A stretch of 64,000 nucleotides of DNA from Murdochiella sp. Marseille-P8839 (GCA_019753405.1 JAIKLF010000004.1:124001-188000); one strand, 5' to 3'. Shown: positions 45,961 to 55,538, numbered from the stretch's first letter. Made by a program: numbers and translations. The notes: a model not told the origin generated them from the sequence alone.

Positions 45961-46598
45961 GACGAAGCCTCATAGAAGCGGCAATGCTCACGAAGATTGC
46001 AACGGTCGCATTCCGGCCGTCGTGCTTTGCACACATAGCGTCCCTGAAAAATCAGCAGATGATGCGCTTCCGACCAGACCTCCCGGTCAAGAAGACGCTC
46101 AAGATCCGCTTCGCAGGCGAAAACATCCTTGGATTTAGAAAGGCCGAGACGATTGGACACACGAAAGACATGGGTGTCCACCGCGATGGCCGGGACACCG
46201 AAAGCATTGGACGCCACAACGTTGGCGGTTTTCTTGCCCACACCGGGAAGCGACATCAAAAGAGGAATCTCGTGCGGAACCGTACTGTCGAATTCCTCCA
46301 CCAGCAAGGCAGCAGTACGAATGATGTTCTTTGCTTTCGTCCGAAAAAAGCCGATGGAATGAATATATTCCTCGACGTCGGACAGTTCCGCTTTCGACAG
46401 AGCTTCCGGTGTCGGATACGCCGCAAATAAGGCGGGGGTCACGCGATTAACCTGCTTATCTGTGGTTTGCGCGCTGAGCATCGTTGCGATCAAAAGCTGA
46501 AAGGGGTTCTCCGCCACAAGCTCCCCCTTCGCATCGGGGTGTGCTTCGCGCAGTTTGGCGATAATTTCACGCGCTTCTTTTTTGGTCATACGCTTCAC
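45948..46598 (-). CDS. nth: Endonuclease III
   Basis: A 216-residue DNA glycosylase/AP lyase for oxidised pyrimidines. The helix-hairpin-helix LPGVGKKTANVV contains the catalytic Lys, VDTHVFRVSNR the catalytic Asp, and the end has the iron-sulfur pattern C-x6-C-x2-C-x5-C. The start is GTG 46598, seven bases from AGGAG; an ATG three codons later is too far from it. It is divergent from rodA, with about 130 bases between. Confidence 0.97.
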   Translation of the reverse strand: MKRMTKKEAREIIAKLREAHPDAKGELVAENPFQLLIATMLSAQTTDKQVNRVTPALFAAYPTPEALSKAELSDVEEYIHSIGFFRTKAKNIIRTAALLVEEFDSTVPHEIPLLMSLPGVGKKTANVVASNAFGVPAIAVDTHVFRVSNRLGLSKSKDVFACEADLERLLDREVWSEAHHLLIFQGRYVCKARRPECDRCNLREHCRFYEASSCAS

Positions 46599-46631
46599 GG
46601 AAATGCTCCTTTCCTGTCCTCTTGGATTTGT

Positions 46632-46660
46632 TTCCGAAAATCTATGAAGTCTATTATAAT
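46632..46660 (+). promoter_or_regulatory. Candidate rodA promoter
   Basis: A perfect TATAAT at 46655-46660 lies 72 bases before the rodA ATG. The matching -35 (TTCCGA, 17 bases upstream) is weak. Confidence 0.55.
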
Positions 46661-46732
46661 AAAGTTCGCATAAGAAACAAAACCGTCATCACCTTCCCCG
46701 TTCCCTTTCGGGAAGGGAGAGAAAGGAAATCT

Positions 46733-47881
46733 ATGTTTAATCGCAGCAAAAAAGAGTTCGCACAGTTCGATTGGCTGTTATTGCTGGCTGTTCTGGCATT
46801 AAGCCTGATCGGCTTTGTTGTTGTTTTTTCGGCCACTGCTTCGCGCGGAGGACAATGGCATGCGCTGAAATCCCAGTTTGCATCCACCGCCATCGGACTG
46901 ATCTTTATCATCACCTTCCAATTTGTGGATGCGGATTTTCTGAAAAAGCTGGCTCTTCCGGCCTACGCTGCGGCGATTATTCTTCTCATTGCTACCATGC
47001 TCTTCGGTGTCGGCGAAGATGCCTGGGGGGCGCGCTCGTGGCTGAAGCTCGGGCCAATCACCTTTCAGCCTTCCGAATTTGCCAAGATCGCTATTATGCT
47101 GGCGCTTGCCATGCTGTTGGAACGCTACCAGCACCGCATGAATAAAATCACGACCATTCTTCTTCTTGCCGTAATCATGGGCGTACCGATTCTGCTCATC
47201 CTGAAGCAGCCGGACTTCGGAACGGCAGCGGTGTTCCTCTTCTTCATCGCCCTGATGGTGTTTTATGCGCAAATTCACTGGGGCTATATTGTGGCCGCCC
47301 TTGTCATCGTGGTTATTGCTACACCGCTCTTCTATCAACATCTAACGCCCATGCAACAGGACCGCATTCTGAATTTCCTTAATCCCATGCGTGACATTAT
47401 GGATAGCGGTTACCAAACGTATCAGGGACTGATTGCCATCGGATCCGGACAACTCTTCGGCAAGGGATTTCTTAAGGGGACGCAGACGCAATTCGGATTT
47501 ATTCCCGAGCGCGATACCGACTACATTTTTGCTGTCTTGGCGGAAGAGTTCGGCTTTGTCGGTGGACTCGTGTTAATTCTGCTCTATGCAATCGTCCTCG
47601 TGCGCATACTGCTGATCGCAAAAAGGGCGAAAGATATGTTCTCTTCTTCCCTATGTATCGGGGTAGCCTCCATGCTCTTTATTCATATTTTTGAAAATAT
47701 CGGCATGACCATCGGATTGATGCCGTTGACGGGAATTCCTCTCCCCTTCCTTTCCAACGGTGGGACGTTCCAGCTCATCAATATGGTCAGCATCGGCCTT
47801 GTTCTCTGTATTTCTTCCCAACGGCTACCGCTTGATTTTGGAACGGATCCTCCTTCTTTACCATCTCTATCGCCACAATGA
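46733..47881 (+). CDS. rodA: RodA-type SEDS peptidoglycan glycosyltransferase
   Basis: A 382-residue membrane protein with about ten helices starting MFNRSKKEFAQFDWLLLL at ATG 46733 (AGAAAGGAAATCT upstream). SEDS signatures are WLKLGPITFQPSEFAKIA, GSGQLFGKGFLKGTQTQFGFIPERDTDYIFAVLAEEFGFVG (split here: GSGQLFGKGF and IPERDTDYIFAVLAEEFG) and LPFLSNGGT. It polymerises lipid II during elongation. RodA rather than FtsW is chosen because of its length and the short N-terminus. Its last 95 bases overlap the end of comEC on the other strand; the terminal SSQRLPLDFGTDPPSLPSL looks like a non-conserved extension. Confidence 0.92.
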   Translation: MFNRSKKEFAQFDWLLLLAVLALSLIGFVVVFSATASRGGQWHALKSQFASTAIGLIFIITFQFVDADFLKKLALPAYAAAIILLIATMLFGVGEDAWGARSWLKLGPITFQPSEFAKIAIMLALAMLLERYQHRMNKITTILLLAVIMGVPILLILKQPDFGTAAVFLFFIALMVFYAQIHWGYIVAALVIVVIATPLFYQHLTPMQQDRILNFLNPMRDIMDSGYQTYQGLIAIGSGQLFGKGFLKGTQTQFGFIPERDTDYIFAVLAEEFGFVGGLVLILLYAIVLVRILLIAKRAKDMFSSSLCIGVASMLFIHIFENIGMTIGLMPLTGIPLPFLSNGGTFQLINMVSIGLVLCISSQRLPLDFGTDPPSLPSLSPQ

Positions 47882-49907
47882 GCGGAACAACCCAAAGCAT
47901 CTCCAACAGCAGTGCCATCGTGCGCTGCTGTTTTTCTGTTCGAACAATCAACCGTCTTCCCCAGGGAAAGGGGTTTTCCCGATAACATAGCGCTCCTTCC
48001 CGGTCCGTACGATGCCAAGAAACCCCGTATTGTTGCAAGCGCTTGAGCGTTGTCGGCGCAGGATGCCCATAACGATTGTTCCGTCCGCAGCTGATGATCG
48101 CCTGTTCCGGACGAACACGCGAAAGCAGTGCTTCCGAGGTTCCTCGTTTGGATCCGTGATGAGCAACCTTTAGGAGGGAGATGTCGGAAGGCAAAGCCTG
48201 TGCAAGCTCCTCCTCTTTTTCCTGATCGCCCATAAACAGCACACCGCCGCCAATATCCAGATACAGAACGAGGCAGTGGTTGTTTTTGTCTTCCGCATCC
48301 CATTGCCCCGCTTGAAGGGCGGTAAAAACAAGCGGCTTTGCCCAGGGCAACACATTGTTTTTCAGTGTCCACCGATCTCCGCTTTCGGCCTGCCGATGAG
48401 ATGAACCGATTCGTTCATCCGGGAAGGCGCGGTCGCCAACCGCCGGTGACGTAACGACTTCATCCACCGGTATGCGTTTTCGAATGCCCAAAAGATTGCC
48501 GTCGTGATCATAGTCATCATGCGATAGAAAAATTCGTTCTACGCGTCTGATCCCTCTCGCCTGCAACATAGAGACCAGCTTATCTGCCTGCGTGTTTTTT
48601 CCCGTTCGAAAATCCTTTTTTCCACCGGTATCCACGAGCACGGCATTCGTACCGTAGCGAATGAGAAAGCAGTCGCCCTGGCCCACATCCAGCGCTTCAA
48701 CGGACGGCGGAAAGAACGGCAAGAGCAGCATCGGCCGTAAAACCGTAAGCAGAAGCCACAGCGAAAGAAGGTAGAGAAGTCGACCTCTTGTCTGCCAAAC
48801 CAGCTCGCCATATGCCTCTTCCCTTTTCATCCGGGCTTTAAAACGCGTAAGCCATCCGAGTTGAGCGGCAAGAAGCAAAAAAACGACCAGCACGTAGAGT
48901 GCAAGCCCCTCCGTCGAAAAGGAGAAGGTAATGGCAGGAAGGGCAATGGCGTCAAGCCCTTTCAGAAGCAGGGCAAACACACCGTAACCCAGACGATAAA
49001 CAGTAATGAGTGCCTCGGAAAGGAAAGGCAAGCGCAAAAGCGATCCGAACAGAGCAAGAAGCCCCAGCGCAAAAAGCAGCGAAAAGACGGGAATGGCAAA
49101 CAGATTCGCTATAAGCGTGGAAGGTGTTTGCGTTATGCCCGCTTCGGCCAGGACGGGGAAGGTAAACAGGCTGATCCAAAAGGAACGGCGAAAGGATTGG
49201 CGCAACATTCCCCCACGCGAATGGATGCGTTCGCCGGCATGGACGAATTCACCGGCTGCCGCGCAAAGAAAAGAAAGACGCAGACCGAGGTCCTCCACGC
49301 GGTACGGCATGATCAACAGGATCAAACTTAACGCTAAAAGCCAGCCTTTTACTGCATCCAATTCCCGCTTCCGCGCGATTGCGCTTTCTCGAAAAGCTAA
49401 GAACAGCCAGGCACGCAAAATGGATGCCGGAAAAGCCAGAAAAGCGGCATAACCGAAGAGCAAGACCAGAAGGATGCAGGCAATTTGTTTTCGGGCAAGC
49501 GGCGACCAGGAAAGAATCCCCATCCCCCAAGAAAAAAGCAGTTGGACGTGCAGTCCGCTTGCCGCGAGCAAATGCGCAAGACCCAGTGTGCGCATATCCT
49601 GTTGCAGCGCGAACGTCCCCTTGACGTCCGCTCCCATCAGGACGCGTTTGAGCATAGCGAACGAGGCACCGCCCTGGGCATCAAAAAACGCTTCCGCTTG
49701 TTCGCGCAGCATTTTCCATCCCATTTGCATGTTTTGATCGCCATACGGAGAAAGCACAAAAAACACGGCCATTCCCATGAGCAAAGCCGTCGCCCACTTG
49801 ACTTGCCGCCAAAAAAGCAAAATCGCCGCCACGCATCCCGCAAGATAAACCCCTTCTGCAGCCAAGACGACGCCGACGATAAAGGACACCATGAGCGCAA
49901 GTTCCAC
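47787..49907 (-). CDS. comEC: ComEC/Rec2-type DNA uptake channel
   Basis: A 706-residue protein with a membrane competence domain (LLAASGLHVQLLF, FPASILRAW) and a C-terminal metallo-beta-lactamase-like domain (LDVGQGDCFLIRYG, LSHDDYDHDGN, VAHHGSK). ComEC forms the inner-membrane channel for single-stranded DNA and its nuclease-like domain may degrade the other strand. Start is GTG 49907 (GAGGGG upstream), because a terminator of the previous gene covers the region of earlier in-frame starts. The protein runs about 45 residues beyond the usual end (after GALCYRENP), and that tail is what overlaps rodA. Other competence genes are outside the window. Confidence 0.92.
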   Translation of the reverse strand: MELALMVSFIVGVVLAAEGVYLAGCVAAILLFWRQVKWATALLMGMAVFFVLSPYGDQNMQMGWKMLREQAEAFFDAQGGASFAMLKRVLMGADVKGTFALQQDMRTLGLAHLLAASGLHVQLLFSWGMGILSWSPLARKQIACILLVLLFGYAAFLAFPASILRAWLFLAFRESAIARKRELDAVKGWLLALSLILLIMPYRVEDLGLRLSFLCAAAGEFVHAGERIHSRGGMLRQSFRRSFWISLFTFPVLAEAGITQTPSTLIANLFAIPVFSLLFALGLLALFGSLLRLPFLSEALITVYRLGYGVFALLLKGLDAIALPAITFSFSTEGLALYVLVVFLLLAAQLGWLTRFKARMKREEAYGELVWQTRGRLLYLLSLWLLLTVLRPMLLLPFFPPSVEALDVGQGDCFLIRYGTNAVLVDTGGKKDFRTGKNTQADKLVSMLQARGIRRVERIFLSHDDYDHDGNLLGIRKRIPVDEVVTSPAVGDRAFPDERIGSSHRQAESGDRWTLKNNVLPWAKPLVFTALQAGQWDAEDKNNHCLVLYLDIGGGVLFMGDQEKEEELAQALPSDISLLKVAHHGSKRGTSEALLSRVRPEQAIISCGRNNRYGHPAPTTLKRLQQYGVSWHRTDREGALCYRENPFPWGRRLIVRTEKQQRTMALLLEMLWVVPLIVAIEMVKKEDPFQNQAVAVGKKYREQGRC

Positions 49908-49954
49908 GCCATCCCCTCTTTCTGTAAACCGAATATCGTTTCCGTTTACAGTGT

Positions 49955-50001
49955 AAAACAGCCGTTGTCTCATGGTGTCCCATGTTAACAACGGCTGTTT
50001 T
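49955..50001 (-). terminator. Terminator after the small membrane protein gene
   Basis: AAAACAGCCGTTGT pairs perfectly with ACAACGGCTGTTTT over a 19-base loop, 15 bases past the stop of the gene at 50016. T-content is carried in the stem end (TTTT). Confidence 0.75.
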
Positions 50002-50015
50002 CCTATCCTTTGAAT

Positions 50016-50387
50016 TTATTTTGCGTAAGGTTCTTTTTTTCGTCCCTCTTTTTTTGGCGCTTCCTTTTTTGGCGCCGGCGGCTCCGAGAAGCTTTCGATC
50101 AGGCGAACAAGCCACGCGGTTGCCAAGGCAATACAGCCGGCAACGAAAAAGGAAATACTTTTCCACATCAACTCCAAGCCGGAAATATGCGCCTTGAGTG
50201 CAAAACCGCGGAAAAAGAACACGATACCCAAGGCAATGCCCACCGCTGCAGGAAGATATTTCACCCCTTTATGGGCGTGAAACACGACATAAAGCAAAAA
50301 GGTCAACGCCACGAAAAGTAAAATCATCATGGGCAACATCGATAATTTTTCTTTGTATTGTCCGATAATGCTGAATAAACTGGCCAT
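50016..50387 (-). CDS. Small membrane protein, unknown function
   Basis: A 123-residue protein that I do not recognise. Three hydrophobic segments (about residues 17-36, 44-62 and 72-95) are followed by a Lys/Glu/Pro-rich tail (APKKEAPKKEGRKKE). Ribosome binding site GGAGAGAGACT. It lies between comEC and the divergent Tim44-like gene and has its own terminator, so it is probably a single-gene unit. Confidence 0.7.
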   Translation of the reverse strand: MASLFSIIGQYKEKLSMLPMMILLFVALTFLLYVVFHAHKGVKYLPAAVGIALGIVFFFRGFALKAHISGLELMWKSISFFVAGCIALATAWLVRLIESFSEPPAPKKEAPKKEGRKKEPYAK

Positions 50388-50438
50388 AGTCTCTCTCCTA
50401 TCCGCAGATATCTTACCATAGACCTTTTCCTTGCGCTA

Positions 50439-50468
50439 TAGACAACCGCTTCCGGCAGACCGTATAAT
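50439..50468 (+). promoter_or_regulatory. Promoter of the Tim44-like gene
   Basis: TAGACA (50439-50444), 18 bases, TATAAT (50463-50468), 41 bases before the ATG. Confidence 0.75.
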
Positions 50469-50509
50469 CGAAAGAGATGATCCGACCGACATCACGATGA
50501 GGAGGGCAT

Positions 50510-51445
50510 ATGAAAAAACGATCTTGGTTTCGCGCAGTGATAACGCTGGTTCTGCTCTGTATTGTCCTCGCTCCTTTCGTCGGACATGCCGATGTCGGCG
50601 GCGGCGTGGATTGGGACGCCAATGACTGGGGTGGAGATTTCGGCGGAAATGATTACGGCGGATACGATTTTGGCGGATACGATGATGATGACGACGACTA
50701 TTCCATGAACAGCGTCGATCCATTTTTTCTGTATTTTCTTTTCCGTAATCCGTGGATGGCGCTGATTATCATTCCCTTGTGGTATTTCAACTCGCGCAGC
50801 TCGAGAAAAAATCGCAAGCGGCAGTCCGGAAAGTCAAATCCGCCTTCTTCGACATGGGTAAAGCCGAAAGAAGAAGTCAATCTGGATGCACTTTTCGAAC
50901 GCGATCCGAATTTTTCCAAGCCGGAATTTTTACTCCGCGCGTCGGATGTCTTTATTGCGCTCCAGCAAGCATGGACAGCCAAAGACTGGCGCGGTATTCG
51001 GGTCTTTGAATCCAATAGTCTCTATGATCAGCACGCGCGTCAATTGCAAGTCTACATCGACAAAGGACAGACAAATGTTGTCGAGGACATTTCGATTCTT
51101 AACACCGTCTTGGAATCCTATGAAGAAGATCGGGAGAATTCGTATCTGTCCGTTATCCTGGAGGCGCGCTATCGCGATTATGTCATCGAGGATGAGAGCG
51201 GTCGCGTCATCAAGGGCGATAAAAAGAGCCGCTACATCATGACCTATCGCATGCAATTCATGCGCAGTTTGGAAGCAAAGACGGAGAAAAGTTCCGACAC
51301 CAAGGTAACGCAATGTCCAAATTGCGGCGCGTCACTTTCTATCAGCCAAAACGGTATCTGCGAATATTGCGGCGCGGAGGTCACCACGGGAGCAAATCAG
51401 TGGGTACTCACCGCTTTGCAGCCCTTGCAGCAACGTCGTTCCTAA
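50510..51445 (+). CDS. Tim44-like domain protein with zinc ribbon
   Basis: A 311-residue exported or membrane protein. Residues 1-27 are a signal-like helix ending GHA, followed by a Gly/Asp-rich stretch (GGDFGGNDYGGYDFGGYDDD), a membrane segment (NPWMALIIIPLWYF) and a Tim44-like domain (about 120-260: SDVFIALQQAWTAKDW, RYRDYVIEDES). The C-terminal zinc ribbon has CPNCG and CEYCG. This arrangement occurs in many Firmicutes, but its role is unknown; in mitochondria Tim44 tethers the import motor. GAGGAGGGCAT is the ribosome binding site. It converges with the UMF1 gene with only 10 bases between stops. Confidence 0.85.
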   Translation: MKKRSWFRAVITLVLLCIVLAPFVGHADVGGGVDWDANDWGGDFGGNDYGGYDFGGYDDDDDDYSMNSVDPFFLYFLFRNPWMALIIIPLWYFNSRSSRKNRKRQSGKSNPPSSTWVKPKEEVNLDALFERDPNFSKPEFLLRASDVFIALQQAWTAKDWRGIRVFESNSLYDQHARQLQVYIDKGQTNVVEDISILNTVLESYEEDRENSYLSVILEARYRDYVIEDESGRVIKGDKKSRYIMTYRMQFMRSLEAKTEKSSDTKVTQCPNCGASLSISQNGICEYCGAEVTTGANQWVLTALQPLQQRRS

Positions 51446-51455
51446 TTTTCCTTCG

Positions 51456-52742
51456 TTACGGCTGAAGCGTGTTTTCCCGTTGATCGGGAACGCGATCCGC
51501 CATCCACATGAAGATAAAGCCCAGAATAAAGAAGATCGCAAGCGTCGCCACCGCGATGTTGATCGTGCCGCCCGCGTATTTTACCAGTGCGATGGCGAAG
51601 GAGCCGAGAAACGATGCGCCTTTGGCAAAAATATCATAGATGCCGAAGTATTCTCCGGCATGCTGCGGCGGAATAATCTTCGAATAGTAGGAACGCGAAA
51701 GCGCCTGAATTGCGCCCTGGAACATTCCCACACCGAAGGCCATAATGCCAAATTGCCACAAGGAATGCAAGGTTAGCGCATAGAGCGAGACAGCAAGATA
51801 TCCTGCGATACAGACCATGATGAGGGTGGCGGTGCGATAGGTGCGTGACAGGCGCGCGAAAAGAAGCGAAAAAGCGAAAGCCACAACCTGGGTCGCCAGA
51901 AGCACAATAACCTGTCCTACCGTATCCAGTCCCAGATCCGTTCCGATATTGATGGCGTTATTGATAATGGTTCCCACGCCGTCAATGTACATGAAAAAGG
52001 CAATCAAAAACAGAAACACTTTGCGTTCCTTGTGCACAATATCCATGAGCGTTTGACCGACGCGGGAAAAACTGTCGATCAGTGGTGGCGCTTCATGCTG
52101 TACGTAATGCTTTTGTTCATATGTTTTTAACAAAGGGATGGTCACGGCGAACCACCAGACGGCGGTTACCACGCAACCGATAAGCCGCGCCACGCCAGGA
52201 TCCAGAATGTGCAACATTTCATCCATAACATAAGCAATAAGAGCAATCAAAAAGGGAATACAGGAACCGATATAGCCCCACGCATAACCGTGAGAAGAGA
52301 CTTCGTCCATGCGCTCCGGCGTCGTCACGTCTACCAGCATGGAGTCATAGAATGTTAGCGATGCCGAATAGGCAATTTTCACAAAAATAAATAAAATCAG
52401 AAACAATAGCCAGCTTGTCGTCACCCCGAAGAGAATGCAGCCGATCGTACCGATCGCCAGCGTAGTCGTGAAAAACGGATTCTTATAGCGACGATAGTCG
52501 ACAATGTTGCCGAAAATTGGGCCTAATAACGCCACAATGACCGTGACAATGGAAACACTCAACGCCCAATGGCCGGTCGCTTCATCGGAAGTCAATCCGC
52601 CCGGTTCACCGGTGATCGCCAGCACCTTGAACCAGATCGGAATGAGAGTGGTAGCTAACATGGTAAAGGCCGAATTGGCCACGTCATAGAGCACCCAGGA
52701 AAATTCTGCCGGCGTAAATTTCTTTTTCAACCCTTTCAACAT
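51456..52742 (-). CDS. UMF1-family MFS transporter
   Basis: A 428-residue protein with 12 predicted helices. The start FTPAEFSWVLYDVANSAF is the signature of the UMF1 (Atg22-like) group of the major facilitator superfamily. In fungi Atg22 exports amino acids from vacuoles; bacterial substrates are unknown. Ribosome binding site AGAGAGGAATGCG. It is 24 bases behind the phospholipase-like gene and probably co-transcribed. Confidence 0.92.
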   Translation of the reverse strand: MLKGLKKKFTPAEFSWVLYDVANSAFTMLATTLIPIWFKVLAITGEPGGLTSDEATGHWALSVSIVTVIVALLGPIFGNIVDYRRYKNPFFTTTLAIGTIGCILFGVTTSWLLFLILFIFVKIAYSASLTFYDSMLVDVTTPERMDEVSSHGYAWGYIGSCIPFLIALIAYVMDEMLHILDPGVARLIGCVVTAVWWFAVTIPLLKTYEQKHYVQHEAPPLIDSFSRVGQTLMDIVHKERKVFLFLIAFFMYIDGVGTIINNAINIGTDLGLDTVGQVIVLLATQVVAFAFSLLFARLSRTYRTATLIMVCIAGYLAVSLYALTLHSLWQFGIMAFGVGMFQGAIQALSRSYYSKIIPPQHAGEYFGIYDIFAKGASFLGSFAIALVKYAGGTINIAVATLAIFFILGFIFMWMADRVPDQRENTLQP

Positions 52743-52766
52743 CGCATTCCTCTCTTCCCTCGGTTG

Positions 52767-53606
52767 TTACGCGTAGTGCAAATCTAATTCACCGGACTCT
52801 GTTCGCACCGCTTCAAAATGGCGGTTAAAGAAGTCGTCCAATTGAACATCGTTATGCAAAAATTCGAGAAAACCGGGAAAAAAAGTTTTTGCCCGCGTCA
52901 ACGCCTCTTCCCGCAAGGCATCCAGACGCACATTAGAGGCCTGACAGCGCGGATCCTCCTCGTTTTCCAGGAACAGATCCCCGAAATCCCCTTTAATGTG
53001 AAACAAATGCACCAAACCGCGAATCAATCCGCGTTTCATGCCAGACGGAGAATAAAATAAATGCAGTGCACGTGCCTGACCGGTTAACACCTCTTCCATA
53101 ACTTCCGTCGTGAGGCCGAAAAATGGAGCAATGCTTTCTGCAGCCTTTCTACCCGGCGAAAGCAAAGTGGATCGATCCACATCGGTCGGCCGCTTTCCCG
53201 CCCGACGCAACAAATGCGCATCGTATTCGGATTCAATTCTATTGTGGGAAACGCCCGCATTCAACACGTGTGCCTCCACAAAGGTATGACACGTCGCGTC
53301 GAGCAAAAAATGTGTATAGAAGCCTAAAATATAGGCTAAACGCGCCCGTCTTTCCGACGGATCCTGTGTGCCCCGAAGAATCGTCTTCGCCTTCGTAAAG
53401 AACACGCTTCCCGGTTGTCCATGCATGGCCACGCCCAATCGGCTGACTTCATTCGCTTTTAGCGGATGATAATAAAACAGCAGATCCGGTCCATGCACAC
53501 CGAAGTTAAACACGTCACGGTTCTCATCCACACAAGCCTTCAGTTCCTCCGGAAGCGCATCGCGCACCGCCGCTCCGAAGACATAATGCGTATAGGTGGT
53601 CGGCAT
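52767..53606 (-). CDS. Zinc-dependent phospholipase C-like protein
   Basis: A 279-residue protein of the zinc-dependent phospholipase C superfamily (PF00882-like). Conserved metal ligands appear as THYVFG, FGVHGPDLLFYYHP, and HFLLDATCHTFVEAHV. No signal peptide precedes it, unlike secreted clostridial alpha-toxins, so a cytoplasmic role is more likely and it should not be read as a toxin. Start at ATG 53606 with AGGAAGAGATC upstream. Confidence 0.88.
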   Translation of the reverse strand: MPTTYTHYVFGAAVRDALPEELKACVDENRDVFNFGVHGPDLLFYYHPLKANEVSRLGVAMHGQPGSVFFTKAKTILRGTQDPSERRARLAYILGFYTHFLLDATCHTFVEAHVLNAGVSHNRIESEYDAHLLRRAGKRPTDVDRSTLLSPGRKAAESIAPFFGLTTEVMEEVLTGQARALHLFYSPSGMKRGLIRGLVHLFHIKGDFGDLFLENEEDPRCQASNVRLDALREEALTRAKTFFPGFLEFLHNDVQLDDFFNRHFEAVRTESGELDLHYA

Positions 53607-53665
53607 GATCTCTTCCTTCCTTTTTTACCTTTCTCCGTTTCCCTTACCGGTAATCGGAAGCGTTT

Positions 53666-54307
53666 TTACTTTATTCTTGCCCCGCCCCACTCGACAACCG
53701 TAAAACCATGACGTTTCATCGAGGAGAGCGTTTGTTCTTTGATATCTATGGGTTTGGCGGAAGGATACCAGGTCATAAAGACCCTGATCATCGTGTCTTC
53801 TTTGGGATCAATGGTGAGTTTGGCATCGTCTGTATACGCACGATCTTGGAAGGTAATGATGTTGTACGGATTATCTTCCATTTGAGGGAGCCAGTAAACG
53901 ATAAATTCATTTATTTCTCTATGATTCAAGCCCAACGTTTCCAATTTTTCTTCAAGAAATTTTTCCGTATCCGATCCCTTTACACAAAACCCTTCATCCA
54001 TCTTGTATGTTTTGTCTTTCACGCCCTCCCAGAACAGTGCATAATATTCACGGTTATTGCACAATATGGTGCCGTCCGGTTTTGCCGTAACCTGCCATGT
54101 TGTGTTCGCAGAAAAGGAAGGATAGACGTGTGTAAGCTGTCCATTATAGTCCAGAGAGACCGTTACACATTGTTCTTGTTCCGGATAGAGATAGATCATC
54201 GGTTTGAAGTCTTCTGTGTCGTTGATATCTTCCCGACACGCCATGAGAACGCCCAGAAATAATAAGACAAGGATAATCACTGTTGTCGCTTTCTTCGGTT
54301 TTTTCAT
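53666..54307 (-). CDS. Secreted lipoprotein of unknown function
   Basis: A 213-residue protein with signal MKKPKKATTVIILVLLFL and lipobox VLMAC. The mature part begins near FKPMIYLYPEQEQ and continues with VTVSLDYNGQLTHVYPSF, TWQVTAKPDGTI and YYALFWEG, a pattern I recognise from a conserved clostridial lipoprotein group without known function. The fold looks beta-rich. Start at ATG 54307 with GGAG ten bases upstream. It stands between rpsI and the phospholipase-like gene, with gaps on both sides. Confidence 0.78.
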   Translation of the reverse strand: MKKPKKATTVIILVLLFLGVLMACREDINDTEDFKPMIYLYPEQEQCVTVSLDYNGQLTHVYPSFSANTTWQVTAKPDGTILCNNREYYALFWEGVKDKTYKMDEGFCVKGSDTEKFLEEKLETLGLNHREINEFIVYWLPQMEDNPYNIITFQDRAYTDDAKLTIDPKEDTMIRVFMTWYPSAKPIDIKEQTLSSMKRHGFTVVEWGGARIK

Positions 54308-54402
54308 CGTTGTTCCACTCCTTTCTCTCTCCTTTATTCTAACAGGAATCACGCAGAGAAGGACATAAGATGATGCGTTTTCACGTTCGGAAGAAACAGA
54401 AT

Positions 54403-54447
54403 AAAAAAAACGGCATAGCCGGTAATTGCTTACCAAACTATGCCGCT
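54403..54447 (-). terminator. Terminator of rplM-rpsI
   Basis: GCGGCATAG and CTATGCCG, with an inner GGTAA-GCAA-TTACC stem, are followed by eight T on the minus strand, about 80 bases after the rpsI stop. Confidence 0.9.
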
Positions 54448-54524
54448 GTTTTTCGGAGATTGAAAATCTCGAATTGGTACCCGCGAATGGGGGTCCTTTT
54501 CTTTGAACAAATCGTTCGCAGCGA

Positions 54525-54914
54525 TTAACGCTTCGAGAACTGCGGGCTCTTACGGGCCTTCTTAAAGCCGTATTTATAGCGCTCTTTCTTGCGCGCATCG
54601 CGCGTAAGGAAGCCGGCCTTCTTCAGACTGGGACGCAGATTTGGGTCAAATTCAATCAAGGCACGAGCCACGCCCAAACGAATGGCGCCGGCCTGTCCGG
54701 TGAATCCGCCGCCCTTGACGGTAACGGCGACATTAAAGCCCTCACGCTGCCCCACAAGCTCCAACGGCTGTGTGCAAATGTCACGCAGGGTCTGATAATC
54801 AAAATACTCTTCCAGGCTATAGCCATTGACAAGCACCTGTCCATTTCCCGGAAGGAGTCGAACTCGTGCTACGGCCGATTTGCGACGACCGGTTCCGCGA
54901 TATTGCTGATCCAT
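54525..54914 (-). CDS. rpsI: 30S ribosomal protein S9
   Basis: A 129-residue S9 with [14 protein letters not shown] at the start and the conserved tail [11 protein letters not shown], whose last residues reach the decoding centre and contact P-site tRNA. It follows rplM by 13 bases, the usual pair, and ends in a strong terminator. Confidence 0.99.
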   Translation of the reverse strand: MDQQYRGTGRRKSAVARVRLLPGNGQVLVNGYSLEEYFDYQTLRDICTQPLELVGQREGFNVAVTVKGGGFTGQAGAIRLGVARALIEFDPNLRPSLKKAGFLTRDARKKERYKYGFKKARKSPQFSKR

Positions 54915-54927
54915 CGTATCCTCCTAC

Positions 54928-55356
54928 TTAAAACGTTAACTCTTCCGGCATCTGGGCGGCATGATTATGCTCCGGTCCCACGACGACCTTCAGCTTACGG
55001 TACATTTGGCGTCCCAAGGTGTTGTGCGGAAGCATACCGCGAATGGCGTGTTCCAAAATACGCTCAGGATGTTTTTCCATCATGTCCATGTAGGGAATGT
55101 CACGACGTCCACCAACATATCCGGTGTGATGCTTGTACATCTTCTTGTGTTCTTTGTCGTTCGTCAAACGCACCTTTTCCGCGTTGATGACGATGACATA
55201 GTCACCCGTATCGACGTTCGGGGTGAAAGTGGGCTTGTGTTTTCCGCGAAGCACGGCAGCGATGTTTGCCGCGAGGCGTCCGACCACCTGGTCTTTCGCA
55301 TCGACGACATACCACTTGCGCTCCACCTCCAACGGTTTTGCTAAAGTTGTTTTCAT
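54928..55356 (-). CDS. rplM: 50S ribosomal protein L13
   Basis: A 142-residue L13 with [30 protein letters not shown] and [11 protein letters not shown]. It heads the rplM-rpsI operon. Ribosome binding site AAAAGGAGCAAAAG. The leader of about 150 bases after a consensus promoter holds a GGGCAT/ATGCCC hairpin and may carry autoregulatory structure, as L13 leaders do in other Firmicutes; this I could not confirm. Confidence 0.99.
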   Translation of the reverse strand: MKTTLAKPLEVERKWYVVDAKDQVVGRLAANIAAVLRGKHKPTFTPNVDTGDYVIVINAEKVRLTNDKEHKKMYKHHTGYVGGRRDIPYMDMMEKHPERILEHAIRGMLPHNTLGRQMYRKLKVVVGPEHNHAAQMPEELTF

Positions 55357-55509
55357 CTTTTGCTCCTTTTCTTCCTGCTCTGTCCATTTTGACTCCGCCG
55401 ATCAGAGAAGCGGGTTTTGTTGATTCGACAATTTTTGTTTCGCACATCGACGCTGCGAAGGAATTACCGAAGATCCGGGGCATAAAGATGCCCAAACAGA
55501 TACCTGAAT

Positions 55510-55538
55510 ATTATATAAGGCCAATGAATGGATGTCAA
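55510..55538 (-). promoter_or_regulatory. Promoter of rplM-rpsI
   Basis: TTGACA (55533-55538), 17 bases, TATAAT (55510-55515) on the minus strand: a perfect consensus promoter. Confidence 0.9.

Noticed and set aside
52767-53606. Secreted alpha-toxin-like phospholipase
   Set aside because: The metal motifs are there, but no signal peptide or C-terminal membrane-binding domain is present, so toxin function is not supported.
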